NCBI GenBank assembly: GCA_900313475.1
Contig: OMRJ01000221.1
Span: 1-21,283, forward strand
Source of the DNA: an uncultured Eubacteriales bacterium
GTDB taxonomy: Bacteria > Bacillota > Clostridia > Oscillospirales > Acutalibacteraceae
DNA: 21,283 nucleotides
Direction of reading: 5' to 3'
Shown here: one piece after another, positions 7,605-14,608 of the stretch
Layout of the letters: every line of letters starts with the position of its first letter
Position numbering within the stretch: the stretch's first letter is position 1
Made by a program: the position numbers and the translations under genes
Notes under the pieces: generated by a model
The model's input: the letters and a program-made list of their open reading frames with translations, nothing else
Database searches by the model: none
What the model was told of the DNA's origin: nothing

Positions 7605-7673
7605 ACTTAAATTATACAATAAATGAATTGTTTTGTCAGCTGCCGTCGCTCAAAGTGTATCGGCGTTTTTTTT
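7596..7673 (+). terminator. Possible plus-strand terminator with long-range stem
   Basis: CCGGATAACACTT (7596-7608) can pair, with two bulges, with AAAGTGTATCGG (7652-7663), and T8 follows at 7666-7673. A shorter GCCG/CGGC hairpin within the same segment is an alternative. It would shield dnaA from read-through. The loop contains the minus-strand promoter, so both readings cannot be fully used at once. Confidence 0.45.
7611..7639 (-). promoter_or_regulatory. Strong sigma-A promoter, minus strand, upstream of dnaA
   Basis: On the minus strand CTGACA (7634-7639) and TATAAT (7611-7616) are separated by 17 bases. The promoter points away from dnaA toward the candidate structured RNA at 7490-7604. 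Confidence 0.65.
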
Positions 7674-7698
7674 ATAATATGGATAAATCGTAAAAAGG

Positions 7699-7727
7699 TT
7701 GTCATAAATGCTTTTACTATATATAAA
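7699..7727 (+). promoter_or_regulatory. dnaA upstream promoter
   Basis: TTGTCA (7699-7704), 17-base spacer, TATAAA (7722-7727). It lies in AT-rich sequence about 90 bp before the dnaA start. Confidence 0.5.
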
Positions 7728-7753
7728 TATTTAAAAATATAATACAATATATA

Positions 7754-7782
7754 TTGCAAACGAGACACGGATGTGATAAAAT
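7754..7782 (+). promoter_or_regulatory. dnaA proximal promoter
   Basis: TTGCAA (7754-7759), 17-base spacer, TAAAAT (7777-7782). Transcription from here would give a leader of about 30 nt. No TTTTNAACA-type DnaA box is visible here, so autoregulation like that of Bacillus dnaA is not apparent. Confidence 0.55.
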
Positions 7783-7818
7783 TTATAAGTCAAAGTATAT
7801 TATTTGCGGGAGACGGAA

Positions 7819-9171
7819 ATGGACACTTTAAACGACGTTTGGAAAGCGGTGCTCGCCATATGCAGAACCAAGGTTTCGGAAGTCATGTACAATATGTGGT
7901 TAAGCCCGTTGGAGCTTGTAAAATTTGAAAACGACACGGTTGTATTCTGTATAAACACCGACTTTAAAAAAACAATTATTCAGGATAAATTCGGCGCCGT
8001 GCTGCGCGAGAGCTTTGAGGAGGTTATGGGCTTTCCCGTTGATATCGACATAATAGTGAGCGAGATATCGGCAGGCAGCAAGCCTGTTCCCGCAGCCGAA
8101 AAAACAGATGACACCGAAGAAGCTGAGAAAGAGGAGGAAGAAAAAACTCCTACCGGATACGAAGCCTATACCTTCGATAATTTCATTGTGGGAAAATCAA
8201 ATAACTTTGCTTACAGCATATGTGTGGGTGTAGCTCAAAATCCCGGCAACTACTCAAATCCGCTTTTGATTTACGGAAGATCGGGACTCGGCAAAACGCA
8301 TCTTATGCTTGCCACACTCAATGAAATAAAGAAAAATCATCCCGATTACGTAATAATTTACACAACAGGCGAAAATTTCATGAATGAAATGGTTGAGTCT
8401 ATCGCCAGAAAAAATCCGTCCGCATTCAGAAACAAATACCGCAACATCGACGTGCTGCTGATGGATGATATTCAGTTTATACAGCGCGGTGAAGGTGTTC
8501 AGGAGGAATTTTTCCACACTTTTGACGCACTGTATCAGAAAAACAAACAGATAATTTTAACATCGGATGTTCCGCCGAGAAATATGGAGATACTCGACGA
8601 GCGTTTGAGAACCCGTTTTGAAATGGGCATTACCGCAGACGTTACACCTCCCGATTTCGATACCCGCCGCGCTATCATAATAAGAAAAGGACAGCAGCTC
8701 GCAATGCCGCTTGCCGATCCGATAGTCGATTACATAGCACAGAAAATCAAAAACAATATCCGCCAGATAGAGGGTATAGTAAAAAAAATCGCCGCAATGA
8801 CAAACGCATACGGCAGGACGCTTACGCTTGACGATATAAAAATTATAATACGGGACGTAACAAGCGAGAGTCAGCCTGTAGCCGTCACCGTAGAAAACGT
8901 TATAGATTATGTTTCAAAGGCATTCGGCGTCACTGCGGCGGATATAAAATCCGATAAACGTCAGTCAAAAATAAACACCGCGCGTCAGGTAGCAATGTAC
9001 GTATTAAAAGAGGTTACCGACCTCACACTTCAGGAAATAGGCGAGTATTTCAAAAAAACACACGCAACGGTCATTCACGCGCTGACAACCGTAGCGCAAA
9101 AAATGCAGGACACCCCGAATGTAAGAACCATTGCCACCGGCGCCATACAGGAATTTCAGGAAAAACAATAA
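7819..9171 (+). CDS. dnaA: Chromosomal replication initiator DnaA, atypical domain IV
   Basis: This encodes the 450-residue AAA+ initiator that binds and opens the chromosomal origin. Domain I (about 1-80) is followed by a short acidic linker (about 95-112, EEAEKEEEEK). The ATPase domain has Walker A GRSGLGKT at 153-160, Walker B VLLMDD at 212-217, and the RTRFEMG sensor region near 264-270. Domain IV (about 355-450) keeps ARQVAMYVLKEVT. Its recognition helix, however, reads FKKTHATVIHA (411-421) where DnaA normally has FGGRDHTTVIHA: one residue is missing and the equivalents of E. coli Asp433 and Thr435 are Thr414 and Ala416. The ATG at 7819 follows GGGAGA; a TTG at 7804 is in frame but lies before that site. 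The adjacent origin carries non-canonical boxes, consistent with altered DNA specificity (inference). Confidence 0.97.
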   Translation: MDTLNDVWKAVLAICRTKVSEVMYNMWLSPLELVKFENDTVVFCINTDFKKTIIQDKFGAVLRESFEEVMGFPVDIDIIVSEISAGSKPVPAAEKTDDTEEAEKEEEEKTPTGYEAYTFDNFIVGKSNNFAYSICVGVAQNPGNYSNPLLIYGRSGLGKTHLMLATLNEIKKNHPDYVIIYTTGENFMNEMVESIARKNPSAFRNKYRNIDVLLMDDIQFIQRGEGVQEEFFHTFDALYQKNKQIILTSDVPPRNMEILDERLRTRFEMGITADVTPPDFDTRRAIIIRKGQQLAMPLADPIVDYIAQKIKNNIRQIEGIVKKIAAMTNAYGRTLTLDDIKIIIRDVTSESQPVAVTVENVIDYVSKAFGVTAADIKSDKRQSKINTARQVAMYVLKEVTDLTLQEIGEYFKKTHATVIHALTTVAQKMQDTPNVRTIATGAIQEFQEKQ

Positions 9172-9258
9172 CGCAGCAGGTGCGGCGGCCCTACAATTTA
9201 AGCGGATAAGTTTTTCGCTTGCAAACGGAAAACGCGGGCTAATGACGTTCGTTATGCG
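9172..9258. repeat. Diverged copy of the 4265-4354 composite repeat
   Basis: Starting one base after the dnaA stop codon, CGCAGCAGGTGCGGCGG and CCCTACAATT are followed by CGCTTGCAA, GGAAAACGCGGGC and ATGACGTTCG, in the same order as the parts of 4265-4354. The 3' part is more diverged than the head. It sits between dnaA and the origin boxes. Confidence 0.7.
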
Positions 9259-9294
9259 AATAATAACGACACCTGTTTTTTTACAAGTTTTCGG

Positions 9295-9327
9295 TTTTTA
9301 ACATTCGGGTTTTGAACATTATTAACA
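9295..9327 (+). promoter_or_regulatory. Three variant DnaA boxes, left cluster
   Basis: TTTTTAACA (9295-9303), TTTTGAACA (9310-9318) and TTATTAACA (9319-9327) lie on the same strand, the last two abutting. TTATTAACA differs from the classical TTATCCACA only at the two central C positions. Assignment as DnaA boxes is inferred from position and repetition. Confidence 0.6.
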
Positions 9328-9342
9328 TTAAAATTTCGGCGA

Positions 9343-9351
9343 TGTTTAAAA
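9343..9351 (-). promoter_or_regulatory. Variant DnaA box, opposite orientation
   Basis: The minus strand reads TTTTAAACA, another member of the TTTTNAACA set. It is the only one I see in reverse orientation within the origin. Confidence 0.45.
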
Positions 9352-9422
9352 CAAAAAGTTTTTGAGAAGTTTTAAAACGGTTAAATTTTCCTTAAACCCT
9401 TATTTTTCCTTGCCTCCGAGAC

Positions 9423-9440
9423 TTTTTAACAGTTTTAACA
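9423..9440 (+). promoter_or_regulatory. Tandem variant DnaA boxes adjoining the DnaA-trio
   Basis: TTTTTAACA (9423-9431) and GTTTTAACA (9432-9440) abut exactly. They are followed directly by C5 (9441-9445) and the CTA triplets. This pair corresponds in position to the boxes that anchor DnaA before strand opening in Bacillus. Confidence 0.65.
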
Positions 9441-9444
9441 CCCC

Positions 9445-9460
9445 CTACTACTACTACTAT
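9445..9460. promoter_or_regulatory. DnaA-trio element (five CTA/TAG triplets)
   Basis: CTACTACTACTACTAT on the plus strand is five uninterrupted TAG triplets on the other strand. DnaA-trios (3'-GAT-5' repeats) bind the DnaA filament as single strand and direct opening. The AT-rich stretch after it (9459-9480) includes a weaker box-like ATTTAAACA (9461-9469). Confidence 0.75.
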
Positions 9461-9499
9461 ATTTAAACAGTTATTTATTCATTTACGGGAGGAAATTTT

Positions 9500-10609
9500 A
9501 TGAGAATAATCTGCAATACCAATGCGCTTACGGATGCGTGTCTGAACGTACAGAGATGTATTCCGTCAAAGGCAGTGCTTCCGCATCTTGAGTGTATTCT
9601 TATAAAGACTTTATCCGAATCGAAAATAGAAATGAGCGGATATGACCTTGAGCTTGGCATTACCACTTCTCTCGGAGTCAGAGTCGAGCGCGGCGGCAGC
9701 GTGGTGCTCAATGCCAAAACGCTTTGCGATATATTAAGGCACATTCCGTCCGACACCGTGTCTATAGACTGTGACGAAAAGAACGTATGCACCGTTAAAA
9801 GCGGCGACACCGAATATACGCTTATCAGTCTTAATCCCGATGAATATCCCGAAATGCCGGAGCTTAAAGAGAGTGTTCCGTTTAACATTTCGCAGACGGT
9901 GCTGCGCGACATGGTAAAGCAGACTATATTTGCCGTGTCGACCGACGACACGAAGGCGGCGCACAGAGGCATTAAATTTGAGATAACGGCAGGTCAGATA
10001 AAGCTTATTGCTCTTGACGGCTTCCGCCTCGCCATACGCACCGAATTTGCCGATTACAACGGCGATAAAATGTCGTTCGTCGTGCCTTCCAAAACCATGA
10101 ACGAGGTTATAAAGCTGATAGGTGAAGACGACAGCTTTATAAAGCTGTCGATAGGCAGACGTCACATAATTTTTGAAACGGGCGATTACGTTATAATTTC
10201 ACGCCTGCTTGAAGGCGAATTTCTCGATTATCATTCCGCCGTTCCGACGCTCACAACTACGGTAATAAGAGTCGGCACCAAAGAGCTTATAGACGTTATT
10301 GAACGTACTTCGATAATAATAACCGAAAAAACAAGAAGTCCCATAAGATTTATAGTAGACAACGGCATTATAAAAGTATCTGCCGTTACGGCGCTCGGCA
10401 GCGCAAGCGACCGCATAGAGGCATCGGTGTCGGGAAAACGTCTCGAAATAGGCTTTAATAACCGCTTTTTCCTTGACGCGCTGCGAAGCTGCGACACCGA
10501 CGAAGTGCTGATAAACCTTAACGGTCCGGTTTCTCCCGCTGTCATACTTCCGCCGGAGGGAAGCGACTTTCTTTATCTTGTACTGCCGGTGAGAATCAAA
10601 AACGATTAA
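9500..10609 (+). CDS. dnaN: DNA polymerase III sliding clamp (beta subunit)
   Basis: This encodes the 369-residue beta clamp, a ring-forming dimer that holds DNA polymerase III and many repair proteins on DNA. The length and three-domain pattern fit. Visible signatures are GYDLELGI near 48, HRGIKFE near 155, LIALDGFRLAIR near 169-180, and the C-terminal PAVILPPEGSDFLYLVLPVR, which ends with the family's M/LPxR-like tail. The ATG is preceded by GGGAGGAAATTTT, a strong ribosome site. It follows the origin directly and is probably transcribed with dnaA or from within the origin region. Residues are conserved enough that a paralogue is unlikely. Confidence 0.97.
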   Translation: MRIICNTNALTDACLNVQRCIPSKAVLPHLECILIKTLSESKIEMSGYDLELGITTSLGVRVERGGSVVLNAKTLCDILRHIPSDTVSIDCDEKNVCTVKSGDTEYTLISLNPDEYPEMPELKESVPFNISQTVLRDMVKQTIFAVSTDDTKAAHRGIKFEITAGQIKLIALDGFRLAIRTEFADYNGDKMSFVVPSKTMNEVIKLIGEDDSFIKLSIGRRHIIFETGDYVIISRLLEGEFLDYHSAVPTLTTTVIRVGTKELIDVIERTSIIITEKTRSPIRFIVDNGIIKVSAVTALGSASDRIEASVSGKRLEIGFNNRFFLDALRSCDTDEVLINLNGPVSPAVILPPEGSDFLYLVLPVRIKND

Positions 10610-10755
10610 AAAATTTTTTCATTTCTCCGTATGAACCGGAGAGAAGTTTTGCACAGGCGGAAACCCGAACGTAAAAAATTGCAGGGCAGACGCACACGAG
10701 CCGACCGCGTAAAAGCGACATTTTGATTTGATATTCAGAAGAAAGAAGAATTTTT
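10610..10755. other. Gap between dnaN and yaaA with one hairpin
   Basis: A hairpin (TTCTCCG with CGGAGAGAA around a seven-base loop, about 10622-10646) lies shortly after dnaN, but it is preceded rather than followed by T6, so I do not call it a terminator. No gene or promoter is convincing here. Confidence 0.4.
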
Positions 10756-11043
10756 ATGTCATTTACTCCCGACGGAAGAAAAATAAAAAAGATAAAGGTT
10801 AAGCTTCTCGAAATAAAGGATTATCCTTTGCATATAAAAACGCCGTTTATAAAGCTTGACGCGGCGCTTAAATTCAGCGGTACAGCCGAGACGGGCGGAC
10901 ACGCGAAGATACTTATAGAAGAAGGACGCATCCGTGTAAACGGCGAGACGTGCAAGGTGCGCGGAAAAAAGCTTTGCCCGGGTGACACATTTGAATACAA
11001 AGACGAGCGCTTTACCGTATGCGGCGAAAACGGCGCGGAATAA
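10756..11043 (+). CDS. yaaA: S4-domain RNA-binding protein, YaaA type
   Basis: This is a small S4-like RNA-binding protein found between dnaN and recF in most Firmicutes; its exact role, possibly ribosome related, is not settled. The S4 core is TPFIKLDAALKFSGTAETGG, followed by AKILIEEGRIRVNGE and RGKKLCPGDTFEY. From the ATG at 10756 it has 95 residues, with a 24-residue Lys-rich extension (KIKKIKVKLLEIKD) not seen in the ~71-residue Bacillus protein. A TTG at 10828 would give exactly 71 residues and has AAAGGA seven bases upstream, better than the GAAGAAAG before the ATG, so the true start is uncertain. Its stop overlaps the recF ATG by one base (TAATG), implying coupled translation. Confidence 0.88.
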   Translation: MSFTPDGRKIKKIKVKLLEIKDYPLHIKTPFIKLDAALKFSGTAETGGHAKILIEEGRIRVNGETCKVRGKKLCPGDTFEYKDERFTVCGENGAE

Positions 11044-12122
11044 TGAAGCTTAAAAGGATAACATACGGCGGTTTTCGCAATCTTGAACAGCTTACCGTCA
11101 CGCCGCATGAGGGCGTAAATATTATATACGGCGAAAATGCGCAGGGAAAAACGAATATACTTGAGGGTATCTGGCTTTTCAGCGGACTTAAAAGCTTTCG
11201 AGGCGCAAAGGACAGAGAGCTTGTTGCGTTTTCAAAAAACAGAGCAAAGCTTACCTCCGTTTTTGAAACCTCGCAAAGGGAAAACAGAGCCGAAATTGTA
11301 ATAGACGGCAGGCGCAGGGCATCGCTCAACGGAGTGGAGCTTAACGGAGCGTCGGGGCTTATCGGAAAATTCGGCGCGGTGGTGTTTTCGCCGTCGTTTA
11401 TGTCGGTCGTGAAAGAGGGGCCGAGCGAGCGCAGACGTTTTATTGACGCTGCCATATGCCAGTTAAAGCCGTCATACGCCGTGATGCTTACGCAATATAA
11501 AAGGCTGCTTGTTCAGCGCGCGGCGGTGCTTAAGGATACGCAGAAAAACCCGTCCCTTTATCAAATGCTTGAAATAATTGATGAAAAAGCCGCATTTGAG
11601 GGAGACAGGATAACCGAAGAAAGAGTAAAATATATACAACGGCTGTCCCCGTTTGTCACGGATATATATTCGGGACTTTCGGGCGGACGTGAGGAAATAG
11701 GCTTTTCGTACACCGCAAAAAACAGGAGTGAGGGCGAGACGCTTCTCGATGCTCTCGCAAGGCTGCGCAGTGAGGATATAATGACGGGCGCGACCTCGGC
11801 GGGGCCTCACAGGGACGATATCGACATAAAAATAAACGGAGTGTCGGCGCGGACATTCGGTTCGCAGGGGCAGCAGCGCTCATGCGCGCTTGCCATGAAG
11901 CTTGCGGAGGCATCCGTAATCAGCAGTGTGCGGAACGAACAGCCGGTAATGCTGCTCGACGACGTTATGAGCGAGCTTGACGAATCGCGTCAGGACTACA
12001 TATTGAATCACATTAAAAACGGACAGGTCTTTATAACATGCTGCGACCCTGCTTCGGTGCTGCGGCTGTGTGAGGGACGAACATTCAGAATAAAGAACGG
12101 CGGTGTGACGGATGTATCTTGA
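11043..12122 (+). CDS. recF: DNA replication and repair protein RecF
   Basis: This encodes the 359-residue SMC-like ATPase RecF, which works with RecO and RecR to load RecA at single-strand gaps and aids fork restart. Walker A is YGENAQGKTNILEGIW at about residues 33-48. The family pattern LKSFRGAKDRELVAF follows near 54-68, then VVFSPSFMSVVKEGPSERRRFID near 117-139. The signature TSAGPHRDDI lies near 253-262 and Walker B LLDDVMSELDESR near 303-315. The start is the ATG overlapping the yaaA stop; an ORF beginning 24 bases earlier has no ribosome site of its own. The gene overlaps remB by 11 bases. Confidence 0.96.
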   Translation: MKLKRITYGGFRNLEQLTVTPHEGVNIIYGENAQGKTNILEGIWLFSGLKSFRGAKDRELVAFSKNRAKLTSVFETSQRENRAEIVIDGRRRASLNGVELNGASGLIGKFGAVVFSPSFMSVVKEGPSERRRFIDAAICQLKPSYAVMLTQYKRLLVQRAAVLKDTQKNPSLYQMLEIIDEKAAFEGDRITEERVKYIQRLSPFVTDIYSGLSGGREEIGFSYTAKNRSEGETLLDALARLRSEDIMTGATSAGPHRDDIDIKINGVSARTFGSQGQQRSCALAMKLAEASVISSVRNEQPVMLLDDVMSELDESRQDYILNHIKNGQVFITCCDPASVLRLCEGRTFRIKNGGVTDVS

Positions 12123-12363
12123 GCTTGCGCCCGACGCGGTGGTGCGCCTGAAAGAAATCATCGGCATTTTTGACCTTGATAACGCGACGGTTATGAAAAA
12201 CACGCGCGATTATCTCGCGCTTGCCGAAAAAAAAGGACAGACCGAAACGGTGACGTTTGATTTGCCGAAATCCTTCACCGTAACCGCAGACACGAACGAT
12301 AAAAACGGACAGAGAGTGTATATTTCAAAATTTTCACCGACAACGCTGATGAAAAGAATATAA
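12112..12363 (+). CDS. remB: DUF370 protein, RemB/YaaB type
   Basis: This encodes an 83-residue protein of the DUF370 family, whose Bacillus member YaaB/RemB contributes to extracellular matrix control. The start MYLELAPDAVVRLKEIIGIFDLDNAT matches the family pattern of an N-terminal strand followed by IVGIFD. KSFTVTAD and VYISKFSPTTLMKR in the C-terminal half match the conserved KS(I/F)xVT and (Y)xSxxSxxTLxKR pattern. The position between recF and gyrB is conserved in Firmicutes. It overlaps the end of recF by 11 bases, so translation is probably coupled. It is small and has no membrane segment. The family itself is securely recognised, the biological role less so in this organism. Confidence 0.9.
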   Translation: MYLELAPDAVVRLKEIIGIFDLDNATVMKNTRDYLALAEKKGQTETVTFDLPKSFTVTADTNDKNGQRVYISKFSPTTLMKRI

Positions 12364-12571
12364 TCGGTAATTCGGTATTGATGTTATCGAATGCCGATTG
12401 CTCTTATTAGTATATGAATACGCCGTGCGGTCGGGCGGCGGGTAAACAAAAATGCGAATTATATGAAAAACGTAAATTTTAATTCGAAAGTTAAAAATAA
12501 TTGCAGGTAAAAAAATTTGCAAAAGACACATATTTCACTGCGGAGCGTTGCTTCGCCATGGGGGTTTTTAC
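12364..12571. other. remB-gyrB gap with a hairpin
   Basis: A stem (ATCGG, ATTCG with CGAAT, CCGAT) at about 12362-12397 follows the remB stop codon, without a good T-run. A second GC-rich inverted pair lies near 12421-12442. I could not find a convincing promoter for gyrB, though AT-rich sequence at 12480-12535 may contain one. Confidence 0.4.
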
Positions 12572-14590
12572 ATGGACAATTCCGAAAACAAATTTTCCGT
12601 TCTCGACGAGGAGGAGGAAAAGTTTGCCGAAGAAATGCGTGAGGAGGACACCGGCGTTGACGGTGAGATGAACACCGCCGTCACGGAGGACTACGGCGCG
12701 GATCAGATTCAGGTTCTTGAAGGGCTTGAGGCTGTAAGAATGCGTCCCGGCATGTATATCGGCTCAACGGGACCTAAAGGACTTCACCACCTTGTGTATG
12801 AGATTCTCGACAACTCGATTGACGAATCTCTCGCGGGTTACTGCACTCATATCGAAGTGGAAATTCTCCCCGATAACGTCATATCCGTAAGGGATAACGG
12901 ACGAGGGATTCCGGTTGAAATTAAGGCTGCGCAGGGACTTCCCGCGGTCACGGTCGTGCTGACCGTTCTGCACGCCGGCGGCAAATTCGGCGGCAGCGGT
13001 TATAAGGTGTCGGGAGGGCTTCACGGCGTCGGCTCATCGGTCGTTAACGCTCTTTCGGAGTGGCTCACGGTCGAGGTAAGCCAGAACGGGCATATTTACC
13101 GTCAGCATTTTGAGCGCGGCAACATTGCGAGCGAGCTTGAAATTACAGGCGATACGGACGAAACGGGTACGCTTATCATGTTCAAGGCAGACCCGGAGAT
13201 TTTCACCGAAACTACCGTATACGATTTTGAGGTTCTCGAAAGACGTATCAGAGAGCAGGCGTTTTTGAATGCGGGACTTAAAATAACGCTTACCGACAGC
13301 CGCGACGCGGAGAACATAAAGGAAGAACATTTCTGCTTTGAGGGCGGACTTTCGAGTTTTGTCGAATACCTTACCGAGAGCAGGGGACTTACACGCATAC
13401 ACGAGAAGCCAATCCACTTTTCTATGGTAAAGGACGACAGAAGCGCCGAAGTCGCGTTGATGTATAACGACAGCTACAACGAGCTTATTCTCTCGTTTGC
13501 GAATAACGTCTATACAGCCGACGGCGGCACGCACGAAAACGGCTTCAAAAACGCTCTTACGCGTGTTTTTAACGACTACGGAAAAAAATACGGCATGCTT
13601 AAGGACGGCGACAGAAAGCTTTCGGGCGACGATGTTCGCGAGGGGCTTACCGCCGTTATCAGCGTTAAGCTTACCGACGCGGAATTTGAAGGACAGACAA
13701 AGGGCAAGCTCGGCAACACCGATGTCACTCCGCTTGTTCAGAGCCTTGTTTACAACCGTCTTATGACGTTTTTTGAGGAAAACCCCGCAGTGGCAAAGAG
13801 CATTTTCAACAAGGCGCTCGACGCCTCGCGCGCAAGAGAGGCGGCGAGAAAGGCGAGAGATCTTGCGAGAAGAAAATCGGCGTTTGAGGGCGGCGGACTT
13901 CCCGGAAAGCTTGCCGACTGCACCGATAAGGACCCGGCAAACTGCGAGCTGTTCATCGTTGAGGGAGACTCGGCAGGCGGCTCGGCAAAGGAGGGGCGCG
14001 ACAGAACGATTCAGGCGATTCTTCCGCTCTGGGGCAAAATGCTCAACGTCGAAAAATCGCGTATCGACAAGGTTATAGGCAACGAAAAGCTTGTCCCCGT
14101 AGTCCTTGCGCTCGGCACAGGAATCGGCGACGACTTCGATATAACAAAATTAAGATATCACAAGATAGTTTTAATGGCTGATGCCGATGTTGACGGCGCT
14201 CACATCAGGACGCTTTTATTGACATTCTTTTTCCGTTACATGCGTCCGCTCATTGACAACGGATACGTTTATATCGCGCAGCCGCCGCTCTACAGAGTTA
14301 CAAAGGGCAAAAAGCACCGCTACGCCTATTCGGACGAGCAGCGCGACACGCTCATTGCGGAGATAGGCACCGGATACAAGATACAGCGCTACAAGGGTCT
14401 CGGTGAAATGGATCCGCATCAGCTTTGGGAGACGACCATGGATCCCGAAACGCGCACGATGCTTCGCGTGAATCTCTCGGACGCAATCGAAGCGGATGAG
14501 ACGTTCTCAATCCTCATGGGCGACAAGGTGGAGCCGCGCCGCGATTTCATCGAAAAGAACGCAAAGTTTGTTCAGAACCTTGATATATAA
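12572..14590 (+). CDS. gyrB: DNA gyrase subunit B
   Basis: This encodes the 672-residue ATPase subunit of gyrase, which introduces negative supercoils. The GHKL ATPase shows EILDNSIDE near 83-91, RDNGRGIPVE near 111-120 and the lid HGVGSSVVNALS near 159-170. The TOPRIM domain has VEGDSAGGSAKEGRDR near 469-484 and MADADVDGAHIRTLLLTFFFRY near 540-561. PLWGKMLNVEKSR replaces the PLRGK/PLKGK of many species. The first 40 or so residues form an acidic extension (DEEEEK, EEMREED) absent from the Bacillus protein, where the conserved QIQVLEGLEAVR core begins near residue 12 instead of 45. The ATG at 12572 follows GGGGG; a TTG at 12548 is in frame but poorly placed. gyrA starts 18 bases after the stop. 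Confidence 0.97.
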   Translation: MDNSENKFSVLDEEEEKFAEEMREEDTGVDGEMNTAVTEDYGADQIQVLEGLEAVRMRPGMYIGSTGPKGLHHLVYEILDNSIDESLAGYCTHIEVEILPDNVISVRDNGRGIPVEIKAAQGLPAVTVVLTVLHAGGKFGGSGYKVSGGLHGVGSSVVNALSEWLTVEVSQNGHIYRQHFERGNIASELEITGDTDETGTLIMFKADPEIFTETTVYDFEVLERRIREQAFLNAGLKITLTDSRDAENIKEEHFCFEGGLSSFVEYLTESRGLTRIHEKPIHFSMVKDDRSAEVALMYNDSYNELILSFANNVYTADGGTHENGFKNALTRVFNDYGKKYGMLKDGDRKLSGDDVREGLTAVISVKLTDAEFEGQTKGKLGNTDVTPLVQSLVYNRLMTFFEENPAVAKSIFNKALDASRAREAARKARDLARRKSAFEGGGLPGKLADCTDKDPANCELFIVEGDSAGGSAKEGRDRTIQAILPLWGKMLNVEKSRIDKVIGNEKLVPVVLALGTGIGDDFDITKLRYHKIVLMADADVDGAHIRTLLLTFFFRYMRPLIDNGYVYIAQPPLYRVTKGKKHRYAYSDEQRDTLIAEIGTGYKIQRYKGLGEMDPHQLWETTMDPETRTMLRVNLSDAIEADETFSILMGDKVEPRRDFIEKNAKFVQNLDI

Positions 14591-14608
14591 AGGGAGGTAA
14601 GGCACAAA

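Larger units (their letters stand above)
9295..9480 (+). other. oriC: Chromosomal replication origin (oriC) unwinding region
   Basis: The dnaA-dnaN gap holds, in order, DnaA-box-like 9-mers, a C5 tract, five CTA triplets and AT-rich DNA. This is the arrangement of the Bacillus subtilis unwinding region: tandem boxes, GC-rich spacer, DnaA-trio, then the melting site. The location between dnaA and dnaN is also the usual one in Firmicutes. The boxes deviate from TTATCCACA; see the separate entries. The stretch 9259-9294 shows nothing further. Confidence 0.8.

Noticed and set aside
7334..7610. M-box magnesium riboswitch, suggested by GCTGCTGCCC and CTTGTCCTATG
   Set aside because: The two motifs are on opposite strands and in the wrong order and spacing, and no magnesium transporter gene follows.
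7524..7625. 33-codon plus-strand frame starting ATGGTGAGA
   Set aside because: No Shine-Dalgarno sequence, no recognisable similarity, and it lies over a foldable segment with opposite-strand signals.
9446..9460. CTA triplet run as a simple microsatellite
   Set aside because: Its exact position after tandem boxes and a C5 tract in the dnaA-dnaN gap fits a DnaA-trio much better.
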